Of a stretch of 64,000 nt of DNA, positions 1 through 12,200 are shown one piece after another. The position numbers and the translations under genes are program-made. Within the stretch, counting starts at the first letter, position 1; the number at the start of each line of letters is the position of its first letter. Origin of the DNA: Acestrorhynchus altus (taxonomy: Eukaryota > Chordata > Actinopteri > Characiformes > Acestrorhynchidae); assembly GCA_034509495.1 (NCBI GenBank), contig CM067522.1, positions 2,537,268 to 2,601,267 of the forward strand, written 5' to 3'. The notes beneath the pieces were generated by a model. It did no database searches. It saw only the letters and a list, made by a program, of their open reading frames with translations, and was not told the origin of the DNA.

Positions 1-382
1 GATGGAAACTGCAATTTGCTGTCTGGTCACACCGCATCTGTGCATCTGTGACGGCAGATGGGTCTCGGCTACACACTACGAACCGGGATGTTTAATTTCA
101 AGGGGCCTGAAATCCCCAAACAGCACAAAAAAAAACATGTTTTATGAGAGAAAGTGCTTTTGAATTTCATTGGCGTGCAGCGTGTCGTGGGCGAATAACA
201 GCTAATTTAACTTTGAGAACAAAGAACCACCAAGATGATACTCACACATAAGAAGCGGCGGCCGTGTCGAGTGTTTGCAGCAAAAGCAACCACAGTACAA
301 ATCAGTTACAACAGTCACAAGTTACAATCATGGCAAAACAACACTGTACATGTGAAGAATTACACAGGAAGACCGTTCATTT

Positions 383-935
383 AATCAGCTCCTCTGACCA
401 CACAGGAGCACTTTGTGGTTCTATAATCACAGACTGTAGTTCATCTGTTTCTCTGCAGACTTCATTCTCCTACTTTCACCCTGATCTTCAATGATCAGGA
501 CCCCGCAGGACCACCACAGAGCAGCTATTATGTGGGTGGTGGGTTGTTCTCAGCACTGCAGTCACACTGACATGGTGGTGGTGTGTTAATGTGTTACGCT
601 GCTATGAGTGGGTCAGACGCAGCCGTGCTGCTGGAGTTTTTAAACACCGTTTCTCCTACAGCAGTGTTTCTCACCCCAGGTCCTAAAGGCTCCTCCTCCC
701 TGCATTTTTAGTGCTTTCTCTACTCCCGTCACACCTGATTCAGCTGATCAGTTCATTTACTATCCATTCCTAAAACATGCAGGGCGGGGGTGCCCCCAGG
801 ACACTGGTCTAGAGGACGACCAACTCAAACTGTGCAGAAACAGAGGAGCTTCTGTCTCTGACTTCACTTCTACTAGGTAGGAGTGTCTAAGAGAGTGGAC
901 AGTGAGTGGACATGGTGTTTAAACACTCCTATCAG
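383..935 (+). repeat. palindromic interspersed repeat, copy 1
   Basis: Shares long stretches (CTGATCTTCAATGATCAGGA, GGACCACCACAGAGCAGCTA) with copies at 21,306-21,810, 33,977-34,330 and, in part, 53,481-53,575. A common fish non-autonomous repeat; class not assigned. Interrupted at about 665-815 by another MITE. Confidence 0.8.
665..815. repeat. MITE nested in repeat copy 1
   Basis: Begins CTCACCCCAGGTCCTAAAGG and ends with a rough inverse (GCGGGGGTGCCCCCAGGAC). The interior CACCTGATTCAGCTGATCAG is typical of a very common fish MITE of this design. It splits the surrounding palindromic repeat, so it inserted later. Confidence 0.6.
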
Positions 936-1195
936 CACTCATAACAGCCTAACACGCACTAACACTCAAACCCAGCGTCACCATGTCACTGGAAACTGAA
1001 AACTGTTGACTTCAGCTGATGAAAAAAATCTGCAGACTAGAGCCAACCATCCCAGACTGACAAGCAGGGCTAAAACTGGTTAGACTGGAAAAGACCTTCA
1101 GGAAGATCAGACTCCAAAGAGATGGTGCACTATTCTCTACCCCCAAACACATCACAGGTCAGCACGGAGCAGCTCTGCTCCAATGATGCACTCAC

Positions 1196-1467
1196 TTGGG
1201 TCCGGGGCGATGCATTCACACTTGTAGGCGGTGACGTAGTCGGGTTTGAAGTCCGTGTTGATGGGATAATATTTGAAGGACCCCACCATCTTCTTGATGG
1301 CATCAGAGATGAAGATGAAGGAGATCAGGCTGGAGAAGCCCTCCTCGGTGAAGCGTGTCATGTACTTGATGATGTAGCTGGCATCGGTGGCCACCAGGAA
1401 CAGGCACTGCATGCACGAATGCATGCCGATCCATAGCCGGAGTTCCATGTAGTCGATGCCGTTGCTC
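1196..1467 (-). CDS. slc4a5: slc4a5 exon 14, transmembrane segments 4-5 and start of glycosylated loop
   Basis: Residues about 572-663: SNGIDYMELRLWIGMHSCMQ, FLVATDASYIIKYMTRFTEE, GFSSLISFIFISDAIKKM and YYPINTDFKPDY, ending CECIAPDP. One base change from relatives: the usual Tyr of FIFIYDA is Ser here (TCT). Acceptor TGTGTTAG|G at 1,468; donor CCCA|GTGAGTGC at 1,195. This is the last recognised slc4a5 exon; I see no following exon in 1-1,195. Confidence 0.96.
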
Positions 1468-3949
1468 CTAACACAGGAAGGAGTGTTTGTTTGGGGACGT
1501 GAGCACATGGAGTGGTGCTTGAAAGTTTGTGAACCCTCAGAGATGTTTATTTCTGCATAAATCTGAGTCTTAAAAGCCTTAAAAGTAGACGAGGAGAACC
1601 AAGTCAAAGGAACGAGACAAAATATTACATTTGCTCATTTATTAATTGAGGGGGATGGTCCAATATTATGTATCTGTGAGGGCAAAAGTATGTGAACCTT
1701 TAGGATCAGCAGATCATTTGAAGATGAGATTAGTTTTCGTTAAAGAACAGGGATCCATCAAAGATCTTGAAGATCTGATCTTGGAAACACAAGTCTGTAA
1801 GGTCTCAAAGAACTCCTAAGTACCTTCTAAAGGCCTTTCTCACACTGGTTAATGTTAATGTTCATGAGTCCACCATCGTAGGCTTCTTACAGAGGCATTT
1901 ACTGTCACGTTCATTTAGGTGGCATTTTTTTGTTGGGTGGTGTTCTGTTACGAATTGCTAATGGTGCATGAAATGAAGGACAGCAGATGCCAGTCCTAAA
2001 CAAAGGTGTCTATCATTCATTAATTATGCCACGTGTGACAATCACAGTATTTGCTGGAAGGCTGTGTTTATATGTAAAATACATTGCCAGCCTCTTTTTG
2101 CTGCTGGGGCATATGTTGCCATGGCATTACTGGAACAGGCAACAATGGAATATCCTGTTTGCCCTCATCCGTCTACAGTCTATTATGTAAATGCAGGATG
2201 AATGTCATGGTACATCTGGTGGTGCTTTACAAATACGGACTATTGCAATTAAGGTCTTTTGCAGTACTGAAAAGCGCCTGCTTTGAAACAGACGAGAGGA
2301 ATGAGAGGAAGCACTTCAATCTCCACTGAAATGTGTGGGAAACGTGTGGGAAATTTGTGGGAAATATGTGGGAAATAGGTGGGAAATGTGTGGAAGTTTG
2401 AGAGTTATAAGTCGGTCTCACTGCCAGGCAGTGCAGACTGTGAAGAGACTGTGGTAAAGCAGGCAAGCAGCAGCGAGGAGAAACAGATGGAAGTGAGTGA
2501 TCTAAACCGTTTGATAGCACACGACTCGGCAATGATAGAATCATTCTCACTTGCTGAAATCGTAGAGCAGTTTCTCAAAGATCAGGATGGGCCCGGTGGA
2601 GCTGAGAATGATGAGAGGCTGACCCCCAAACATGCAGAAGACCGTCCCTGCCAAGGCTGTACCTAGGAAACTCTCCATCACACCCTAATGGGGAGAGAGA
2701 GAGAGAGAAAAGGTGGTCATCGATTTTTGGTCAGAGCTTTCCCAGAGCTGTCAATAAAGTACAAGCCTCCTGAGAGTCTTGTATATTCGAGCTCACAAAC
2801 CTGTCTGATACTGATTTGTCATGGTGGTTGATTATCGCATCTCATCTGATGCAGAAGACACTTTCAAAGGCAAATCTGAACAGCCGTAATCGCATTTCCA
2901 CCCACCCCCAAATGTGTCCTGGATCCAGTTCTCAGAAATCACATGTATCCACACATACTTTAGCAGTCTGAAAAGCTACACGAATCTTTCCCAGTAGTGA
3001 TGTCCCAATCCTGACCCATATATGTCGGGATCGGGGCCAATCAGGCACATTTGAATGGATCGTTATCAGCTAGTGGACGATGGACAGCCGGCAGCCGTGA
3101 GGAACTTCCCCGAAGGTAAAAAAGATTTTAGACTTATAGTGTTGAGCAGTTTTATTAAAGCCTTTGTGGAAACAGCTCTTTATTTTAAACCACTTTAGGA
3201 GGTTAGCACACTTCCACCCTCTATAAACTAGTTTTTTTTTTTAACACAAATAGACAAACAACCACAGATATCAGTCCAGAGTATATACAACTACTCACAC
3301 ATGAACAGTCTGCTGTAATGGCTGATGCTCAGCATTAAGAGCCTCAGATCAGATATACTTAAGTGAAGTTCTACACTAGCTTCTACACTAGCACCACAGC
3401 CCCAACGCTAGTGTGAACACAAAAAAATCGGAATTGTTTCAAATCAGATTTGAACCACTTTGATATGTGATATCGGATGTTGGTCATGTTGGTCATGTTG
3501 GTCATGTTTACATGATAAGAACAGTCAGAGCACATGTTTTTCATGGATTTAGTGGACTTTCCAACAAATGTTGGATGAAAACACACGTATGAACGCGGTA
3601 AAACAATCTGGATTGAGCAAGAACTGAACACAGACTTAAAGAACGAGTAGAATCATGAAGGAGATGTCCTTTGAATGCAGGACTTTCCTACATCCCACAT
3701 TCAACTTTAAAGAAAATGTCACGCTCACGGTTTCCTGGAGGAGACTTCCAGCTGGTACCTGGTAATTGTCGGTGGCGTCCCCCAGGAGGCCCCCGAAGGT
3801 GATCGCATTGGTGATGCAGCCCAAGTAGATGAAGAGCACGGCCGAGATGGACTGAATGTGGAAGCCCTCATAAAAGTCACTGGGGTACCAGGGCAGCTTT
3901 CTCTTGATGTCTAAAAACAAGCCTCCACAAAACCTGCGTGCACACACGC

Positions 3950-3990
<41 letters not shown>

Positions 3991-6900
3991 CTCTAAATAC
4001 ATTATTAATACGAGTTCTGTCCTTTACACAGTTCACATTAAAAAGTCAAGTGGAAAGGTACAAAGTGAGACTTCTGGAAGAACATTCAGCTCCAAAGGCT
4101 GCAATCTATTTTTCTTTTATTGCCTTATTTATCACAATAAGACAAAACTCTGGACCCTGAAACTGCCAAGCAATGTAGTTTAAGCAACTTCAGCAACATG
4201 AAAGGCCCTCCAGCCACTGAAGCAGTGAGGTAGTCTGGAGCAGTGGATCTCAAAGTGGTCCTCAGGGCACTGATGGTCTACATTTCTGTCATGTCTGTAT
4301 GTGGTGAGTTGAAGCAAAAATAAGGGGGGGGGGCAGTTCTATTAGCAATGTTAGATATATAGTGGTCATCCATCCATTCATCCATTCATCTTCTTATCTG
4401 CTTCTAATCTGGAACCTACCTGGAACCACTGGGCACAAGCAGGAAAAACATCTGGGTGCAGCCTTTGGGTGCAGCCTTTGGGTGCAGCCCTTCGGCCCCC
4501 CCCCCCCCCCCCCCCCAACCACACACACCTTTGCTTTAAATGTCAAAAGGAACTTGCCTGCCAGTGTAGGCCAGCTCCTCCCCGAGCTCATGGGGCACAG
4601 GCATCTCTTCATCATCACTCAGGCCGCCCCCTCCACCTACGGAGCCGTTCATCTGACCCAGCTCGTTCAGAGAGAACACCGATTTCCTGTTTACGGAGAA
4701 TAAAGAATGAGATATGAGCAGCACTTATAAAGTTTAAGGGAAGAATAAATGGTGCAGCAAATAGATGATCGCGAACTGCTATCAGTGTCTTCAGATTGTT
4801 GGTCAGAGCTTGCTACTGCCTTCACTTGTTCAACAGATTATCCTCAGTCCATGGTGAACACTAGGTCTCAGGTACTTTCCATAGAGTCCTATGAACCTAA
4901 GTCTCTATGTTCCAAGGGTCCTATGATTTAAGGGTCCCAGCCATATGCTCCAAGGCCTTTAGATTTAAGGTGGGGACCATCTAGACTGAATAATATGTAT
5001 AATACTGCATATCTCAGTATGATACGTTATGAAATGCTATGGAATGTTTCCTAGGTCCCGGTTACGATTCTATACTCCTAGGCCCTTTGTTCCGCAAATC
5101 CTTATGCTGTGGTTGCAAATGAAGGCAGCAGCATTCCCCTACAAGATTCAAGCCTTCAGAATCAATGTACCTTTTTTCTGCAGAGAGCACTTTTTTGGGG
5201 GGCTCGATGCGAATCTTGGGGTCCCATTCACCAGGTGGTAGTACAATCACCTCGTCCAGGAACTCATCGATGCCTGCAATGAGGTCTTCACGGTCCCTGG
5301 CCTTGTATGCTACATCACTGAACAGCTAGAGAAAACACTCACTCTTAAAGCTGCAAGTCTACTAGACGTTGAGTTTTATACACTTGTGCGTTCACACATT
5401 GCACACTCAGGTCGCAACGTCACATTCACAACAGCAGGACAAACAAAAATGGCCCACATCCAACTTTCTCACCAAAGTCATCTGACTTTCAACAGAGCAG
5501 TTCAGCTCACAGAGGGTCAGCAGGGCTCATCACTGAGAATGCATTCAAGCTTGTTAAACGGGCATGCTAGTTGGCCATGCCCACATGCCCCCCAATTTCT
5601 TCAAACAGAGACCACCCCAAAAATGTGAGGTCCGTTACCTCACTATCCCACCACTGAAAACCTCCCTCACTGCTGTCGTCCATTTTCCCATTTTCCTCAG
5701 CATGCATTTATGAGGAACGTTGAGATGGACTGATGTAAAATCCTCTGCGGGAACGTAGCCTTAGCTGCTTAGATACCTTACAATTTCTAGAAAGACATGT
5801 GACCTATAAGTCAATGTGACCTGTATGAGCAACCTATGAACAAGACCAGCATTTGCTGCAAACCATATCATGTTGAACCTGCTGGGATCTATCCACATTG
5901 ATGCTTTATGCTTTATCTGATGCATTCTTAAACATACTTACATCATCCACCATAAGTGTAGCAATGGCTCGGCCAATCTCATTGTACGACTTGGATTTGC
6001 CGGGGGGGCCCAAGAGCACGAATAAGAATCTGTCACAAGACAAAGCAATTTCAAACCCATATTGAGATTCGATATATCTGATACATTTAAGAACCCCAGG
6101 TTTCCTCAAGTAACTTAATTTGCAGCACGTAAGGGCTCACATGTGCCTGAAGGCTTACATTCAGCTGTGTATTTATGGAGCGTTACTGGTATAAAGTTGT
6201 AGGAAATAAACAGAATAGATCATGCGTGATATGTTATTGGCTAACGTGGAAGAAGAAGCCTCCAGGGTATGTTCCCCTCTCTGATCCACTGAATGGCTAT
6301 TGTTAGGACTTGATTTATGGGGTGTGCGCTCATGCTACCCTCACCCTTTTACACACTATGCTGGATTAAAATTTTTAAATTTAAAACAGGGTAGAAATAA
6401 CATAAAGCAAAACTGTCAGCTGCATCTCCAGACGGTGACTAACAGGAGTGTTGCTGATATTCTAAATCGTGTCACTGGTCACTTTTGTGGGAAGTCCTGT
6501 TCATACAGTTGCTTTCCTGACCTACAAAACCAAAAAGGAGTCTGCCTTTCTCTACCTGATGGCAATGCCATCAACACAATAAATAACTAGACATTTTCAG
6601 GCTTCATGTATGACTTGGAAGACAAGCGTCTAAACTCTTCTATGCCATGGTGATTAGCTGTTGAACATCTAGTCCTGGTAGCCTTAAAAAACCAATGATC
6701 TATATCTTCTGAGAACACTTCACAGATTATTAGTTGTACCTGGTGGGCACTGGGACCTCAGTCAGGCCTCCCAGTGTGGTGGCCTGGGCCAGGCGTACAA
6801 AGGCCACGAAGGGTTTGTGCAGGAAGTCTACTTCCCCCACCAGCACATTGGAGGCTTCAGCATCTCTTGGAATCTTCTTCATAAACTTGTTTTTCAGCTG

Positions 6901-9226
6901 GACGTCATTATAGGTGATGAGCATTGAGAAAAGCAAAACACACGTTAGCACATATTGTCCAGTATACAGTATGAACTCTTGTTGAAGGGTTTCCTCCAAA
7001 AAACTACCTTCTTCAACTCCTTCCAAAACATCTCGACTGGATTAAGAGAGGATTAACTGTGGATCACAGTCTGACTGTGGACTGGAGCTGTCTCCTAAGC
7101 TTTTCCGGAATCTCCTTGGTTCATGCTATGATCCACTTCCACAAACAGGATGACCACTCACACCCGATTGTCTCCAATCTGATTCTGATCTAATCCTAAA
7201 GGTTCTCATACTTTGACCCTCAAAGATATGTAATATTGGATTGGACTGATGAGGTTTTCGCATTTTTGCACAAATACAGAAATTTCTAAGGGGTTCACAA
7301 ACTTTACAGCATCACTGTAGCTGTTTTTCCTTCTCACACATCTCAAAGATGAGTTCTGTTTATATGATGTGGACACCTGTGATGGTCAACCAGCTATTGC
7401 ATGGTTAGGATTTCCTTCGTTCTCATTGCATTGCATTATACAGTGTCTAATTACGCTGCAGTGTGTTAACTGTTTCTTTTTTTTGTCCTCGAGCACATCC
7501 CTCCAAGGAGCTCTGAGGCCAATTATGCTTGTATTGAAGTTTCAGACACTGAATGTCAGCGTTACTGGGTTTTCTTCTATAACATATAAAAATTCGGCAC
7601 AACAGTGGCTTTGTCTTCAACCTTCTCAAAGCTTTTACTGCTTTTCAGCGAGTTTTTCAGCCAGTCGATCATCATTTATCCTCTTTTAAAGAGAGCCAGC
7701 TTCAAGAATTGAGATACCTTGAAGCTTAGCCGTGGTGCTGATGTTCAAATATCTGATTTGGCAATCTAGGCCGATGAGCAAAACCACATACATACCAAAC
7801 AAATGATGGCAATGTTCTTGTTCCTTTGCACTTGATATGAATTTCAGTGAATAGTATGATGCACATTACCTACCCATTCATTTCGACCTATAAATCATGG
7901 TCCTTGAATTCTCTGCTAACTGTTAAGCACGGTGGAGGGAGCATCATGCCGTGCATCTGTTTTGGAAATGGTTCATTGCATAAATGCAATAAAGCATCAT
8001 CATTTACATCAAGCTCACGGAATGGCCTCCTGACTTCAGCTTTATCCGGAATATGAGAACTATGTTTAAGTGTCAGGAAACCGATTTCAACAGGTTTAAT
8101 TAGAATTAGAATATCCAACCAGAATTCTACACACAAATAGAATAGAATAGAATAGAATAGAATAGAACTTTATTGATCCCTTGGGAGGGTTCCTTCAGGG
8201 AAATTAAGGATGCATCCGGTCAAGATGCAACTCGCTCAGGGACAAATATTAAAGCCTACCACAGCGGTACATTAACTCCATTAATTCCATTAGACTGCAA
8301 TCAACTTTACGATATTTATTTGATCAAATTTGAAGTGGGACCATCTAGAGCTTGACTGGACTTGAGGCACTGAAGTGTGAAGGGCCCAGTCGCTGAGCAG
8401 CGAAGTAGCAGAGCAGTAGCCGCCACTGCGGAGAGAGCTGCCCGCTGCTGTGGGCATGTGAGAGAGCAGCACGAGGATGGCACAGGGAGACACGTTTCTC
8501 CCTCAACGGCCAATCAATAGTGACCCAGACGGCAGACCACAGCAAAGCCAAACACATCAGAGTGGACTGAACGCAAGACTCAGAGACTCACCTAAACGCA
8601 CCACAAACTGGATCCTCTTAGCAGATCTTTCAGACTGTAAATCATCTGTGATCAGTTCTTACTTCTGGACTTTTAAAGGAATAATTTGGTGAAAATTCTG
8701 ATGAACATTATTGATCACTATCCCCAGATTCAGTCTGTCTGTCAGGATGTTTGGTATCGGATGCTTTTCTAGATTAAAACAGGAGATGCAACAAAGACGG
8801 TCACCAATGTAAAACATGGTCGGAATCCGTTTTTAAAAACTCGAAAACACTGTAAACTAGGTTTTAGAAATAATTTTGTCAAATGTTATGAATGATATCT
8901 AAGCATGGTGGTCTCGTCATTGTGTTATCAGTGAATTATCAGTAATTCACCTCCAGAAACAGATCAAATTCAGTTTCCAACCGATTTAAATCCCAGTTCA
9001 AAAGCCAAAGGAGCTTCCAGTGCATGTTTACTGCTCTGTCCACATGTCCATGATCAACCTGCATACAGACTCTGACTGTAATTGACCCAGATTTCAAGTC
9101 ATAAATTATTAGGAGGGGCTGTTTGCGCTCTTCCTCTCACACGGTGTTCAAATTTCAGAATAAAAGTCCAGAGAAGGGATAAAACTGATATATACATAAA
9201 GAAAAAAACAATAATGGGAATTCTGG

Positions 9227-9273
<47 letters not shown>

Positions 9274-12200
9274 TTGACCACTGTCAAGTAATATGAATAA
9301 TGTATTATTATACATATCCTCACTAATCATTATAAATAATTCAATATTCTTGCATTTTCAACTCAACACACTCTGGATGATAAATTTACAACAGGCCGTA
9401 AAGTGTTATTTAGTCCTAATAAGCAAAAAAAAAGTAAATGTTGGATTGAAACATGGTCAAGAATTATGTTAATATTTACATCTCAAATGAAGAAAAATTT
9501 GATGAGTCTTGGATCTCCTGAAAATAACAATATCTCCAATAAATTCTTTTTAGTTTTTTGGTGAATTGGCCTAGATTTCTAAAGGTTAACACTTTAGCCA
9601 AAACAAAAACATCATTATCAACTGAATAACGTCATATTTATAGTACAATTCCACTGTTAAACTGCATGGAATGACACCATGTACTGTGATGAAGAGGTCC
9701 AGTGGTCCAGATTAATCTGAAGCTGATCCTCCTTCAGGTCAAACTGGGTTCTAAACACACTGATTTGTCAAACAAATAAACATCAATTACCAAGATGAGA
9801 CTGGTGACAGTCTGTGTTAATAACATTTTTCTAGCACATAGGTCAGTAATAGGTGGACCAGGGTTTGGGTCTGACTGGATGTTTAACTGAAACTATTGAA
9901 AACAATTTAATTTTGAGAAAGTGTTTATTTTAACTGACAAAACATTTTAGAATCTGTAATTTTGTAATTAAAATTACAGGTTTATCAGCCCAGGAAACTC
10001 ACTGATCAATCATGTGCATTGTATATTCTACTCAGCCAGTCAAATATGTGTATTATGACGCACGCTGTGATTCAAGGGAATGTCATCTTGCCATCCTGGG
10101 GCCAAGACAAAAGCTCTTTTGGGACCCTTTCAGGATCACAGTTTTGGAGACATATGACATAAATTACTTGAACTGAACAGACGGTTGTGCAAGTTAGTCT
10201 TCATTCCATCCAGTATAATGTAGCGCCCCCCTGAGACAGCCGGCACAGCCTGTAGTGTGTAAAACAGTACTTAACTTTGTTGCTTACAGGATATGGATAA
10301 AGAAAAGCTGGATCTTCTGGCTCCTGAGAGGGATTCGTAATTACCACTGTCAGACACTAATCAGCTTCAGCTAAGCTTTGCAGGGCATGCTGAGAACTCA
10401 CCAACTCACTATACATTATTTATCCATTATGAATTATTTTGTATCTACTATGAATTATTCAGTACCCACTATACATGATTCGGAATCCACTATGAATTAT
10501 TCAGAATACATTGGGAATTATTCAGTATGAATTATTTACTTTCTAGTATGAATTTTTAGTATCCACTATGAATTATTCAGAAACTCTTATGAATTATTCA
10601 GTATATACAATGAATTATTCAGAATCCCTTATGAATTATTCAGTTTCCACTATGAATTATTCAGTTTCCACTATGAATTATTCAGAATCCCTTATGAATT
10701 ATTCAGTGTATACAATGAATTATTCAGAATCCCTTATGAATTATTCAGTATATACCATGAATTATTCAGAAACCCTTATGAATTATTCAGTTTCCACTAT
10801 GAATTATTCAGAAACCCTTATGAATTATTCAGTTTCCACTATGAATTATTCAGTTTCCACTATGAATCTATAATTTCCATTCATTATGTTATGACTTAAT
10901 GTTTGTCAACAGTTTGTAGAGCTTTTTAAGGCAACGCTGCTGTATTGGGTTTAACTGTCTTTCAAGCCTCACTGCTCACTAACTGTAACCCAGTACAGAA
11001 CATGTCCAGCAGCAGTCAATAGGCCTAAATAACACACAGAAATAACAAAAGCATGCACAGCCTTTCTCTTTCCACCACATGGCTCGGACTGCTGCTTCCA
11101 GTATTTCTGTAGCAAAGCTCTATTAGATTTACTGTCAACAGAGTTTTAGCTTTTCCTTTAAAGCCAATGCTTTAAGGTTGAAAACTGTACAAGTAAAAGT
11201 AGATTAGCGTGAAATTAGGCAAATGGAGAGCTTTTACAGCAGGCGGTGCAGAATCACACATCATTTCTTATCTTGGAAAAAAGACGAAGCACTTAAATAA
11301 AAAAAAAAAACAGCCCCTCGAATCTCTAATCTACAGCAGAGAAAGGTTGGGAACTTGGCTGCTCTGGACACTGAAGTGCATTAGCACCACCAAAAGGCAG
11401 GGTTACCATGGCAACGGTGAAGTAACCCTGGTGTCACCATCCAAACTGTCAGATCGGGGTTCAGTACAGAACTCCAACGTGGCTTACGCTGGTACTCCCT
11501 GGGGCATTCCACACTCCACACTCCACACACACACACACCCGCGCACACACACACGCACACACACAAAACTGCAAACTTGCACTTCGGGGTATCTCAGTGT
11601 GTAAGCACATCCACACTAAGACCTATGACTCACACTGCGCACACACTTCTTACCTGATCGGTGCTCGGTGTGTCTGCAATGTCATTCATACTTCTGCTTT
11701 GTGCATGACCTACAACACATTCAAAATAGATATTAACTACATGTCTATACTCTCCCTGGCCACTTTATTGGAAACACTTCACTTCCACTCACAAATTCTT
11801 AAATATTTTTGGAGGGATCTCAGCTTAGTATTGTTTAACTCTGTTTGAGCCAATCAATAGTCAGTATTCAAAAATCATTACTGGAAAGAAATTCTAGCAT
11901 TAAATATCTGTTCTAAACGATTAATGTTAATTCTTTAACACAAATTCAGAATTCTGATTAAATTATTACTAAATATTATTACTATAAATATTATTACTAA
12001 ATAATTACCAACATGATTCAGAGTCTACCATTCATTATTTAGTATCCATTATGAATAGACCAGTATCTACTGCAAATACATATCTACTATGAATTCATCT
12101 GAATCCATTATTCAGTATCTACCGTGATTTATTCAGTGTTAAATATGAACTACTGAATTATTCAGAAGCCATTGTGAATTATATAGTATCTTTGATGATT

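Larger units (their letters stand above)
1..1195. other. slc4a5 intron after exon 14, mostly repeats
   Basis: No exon recognised on the minus strand here. Contents are a diverged copy of the palindromic repeat (about 383-930) with a second small element nested in it, and unremarkable sequence at 1-380. The next slc4a5 exon must lie outside the window. Confidence 0.6.

Noticed and set aside
6730..7026. Extending slc4a5 exon 8 upstream to a Met at 7,026
   Set aside because: The extension adds unrelated residues; a good acceptor before LKNKFMKK and the phase-0 end of exon 7 show the true border at 6,897.
10568..10873. 101-codon frame made of MNYSxxx repeats, looking like a repeat protein
   Set aside because: It is the 21-bp satellite read in one frame inside a slc4a5 intron on the opposite strand; flanking diverged units are not open.
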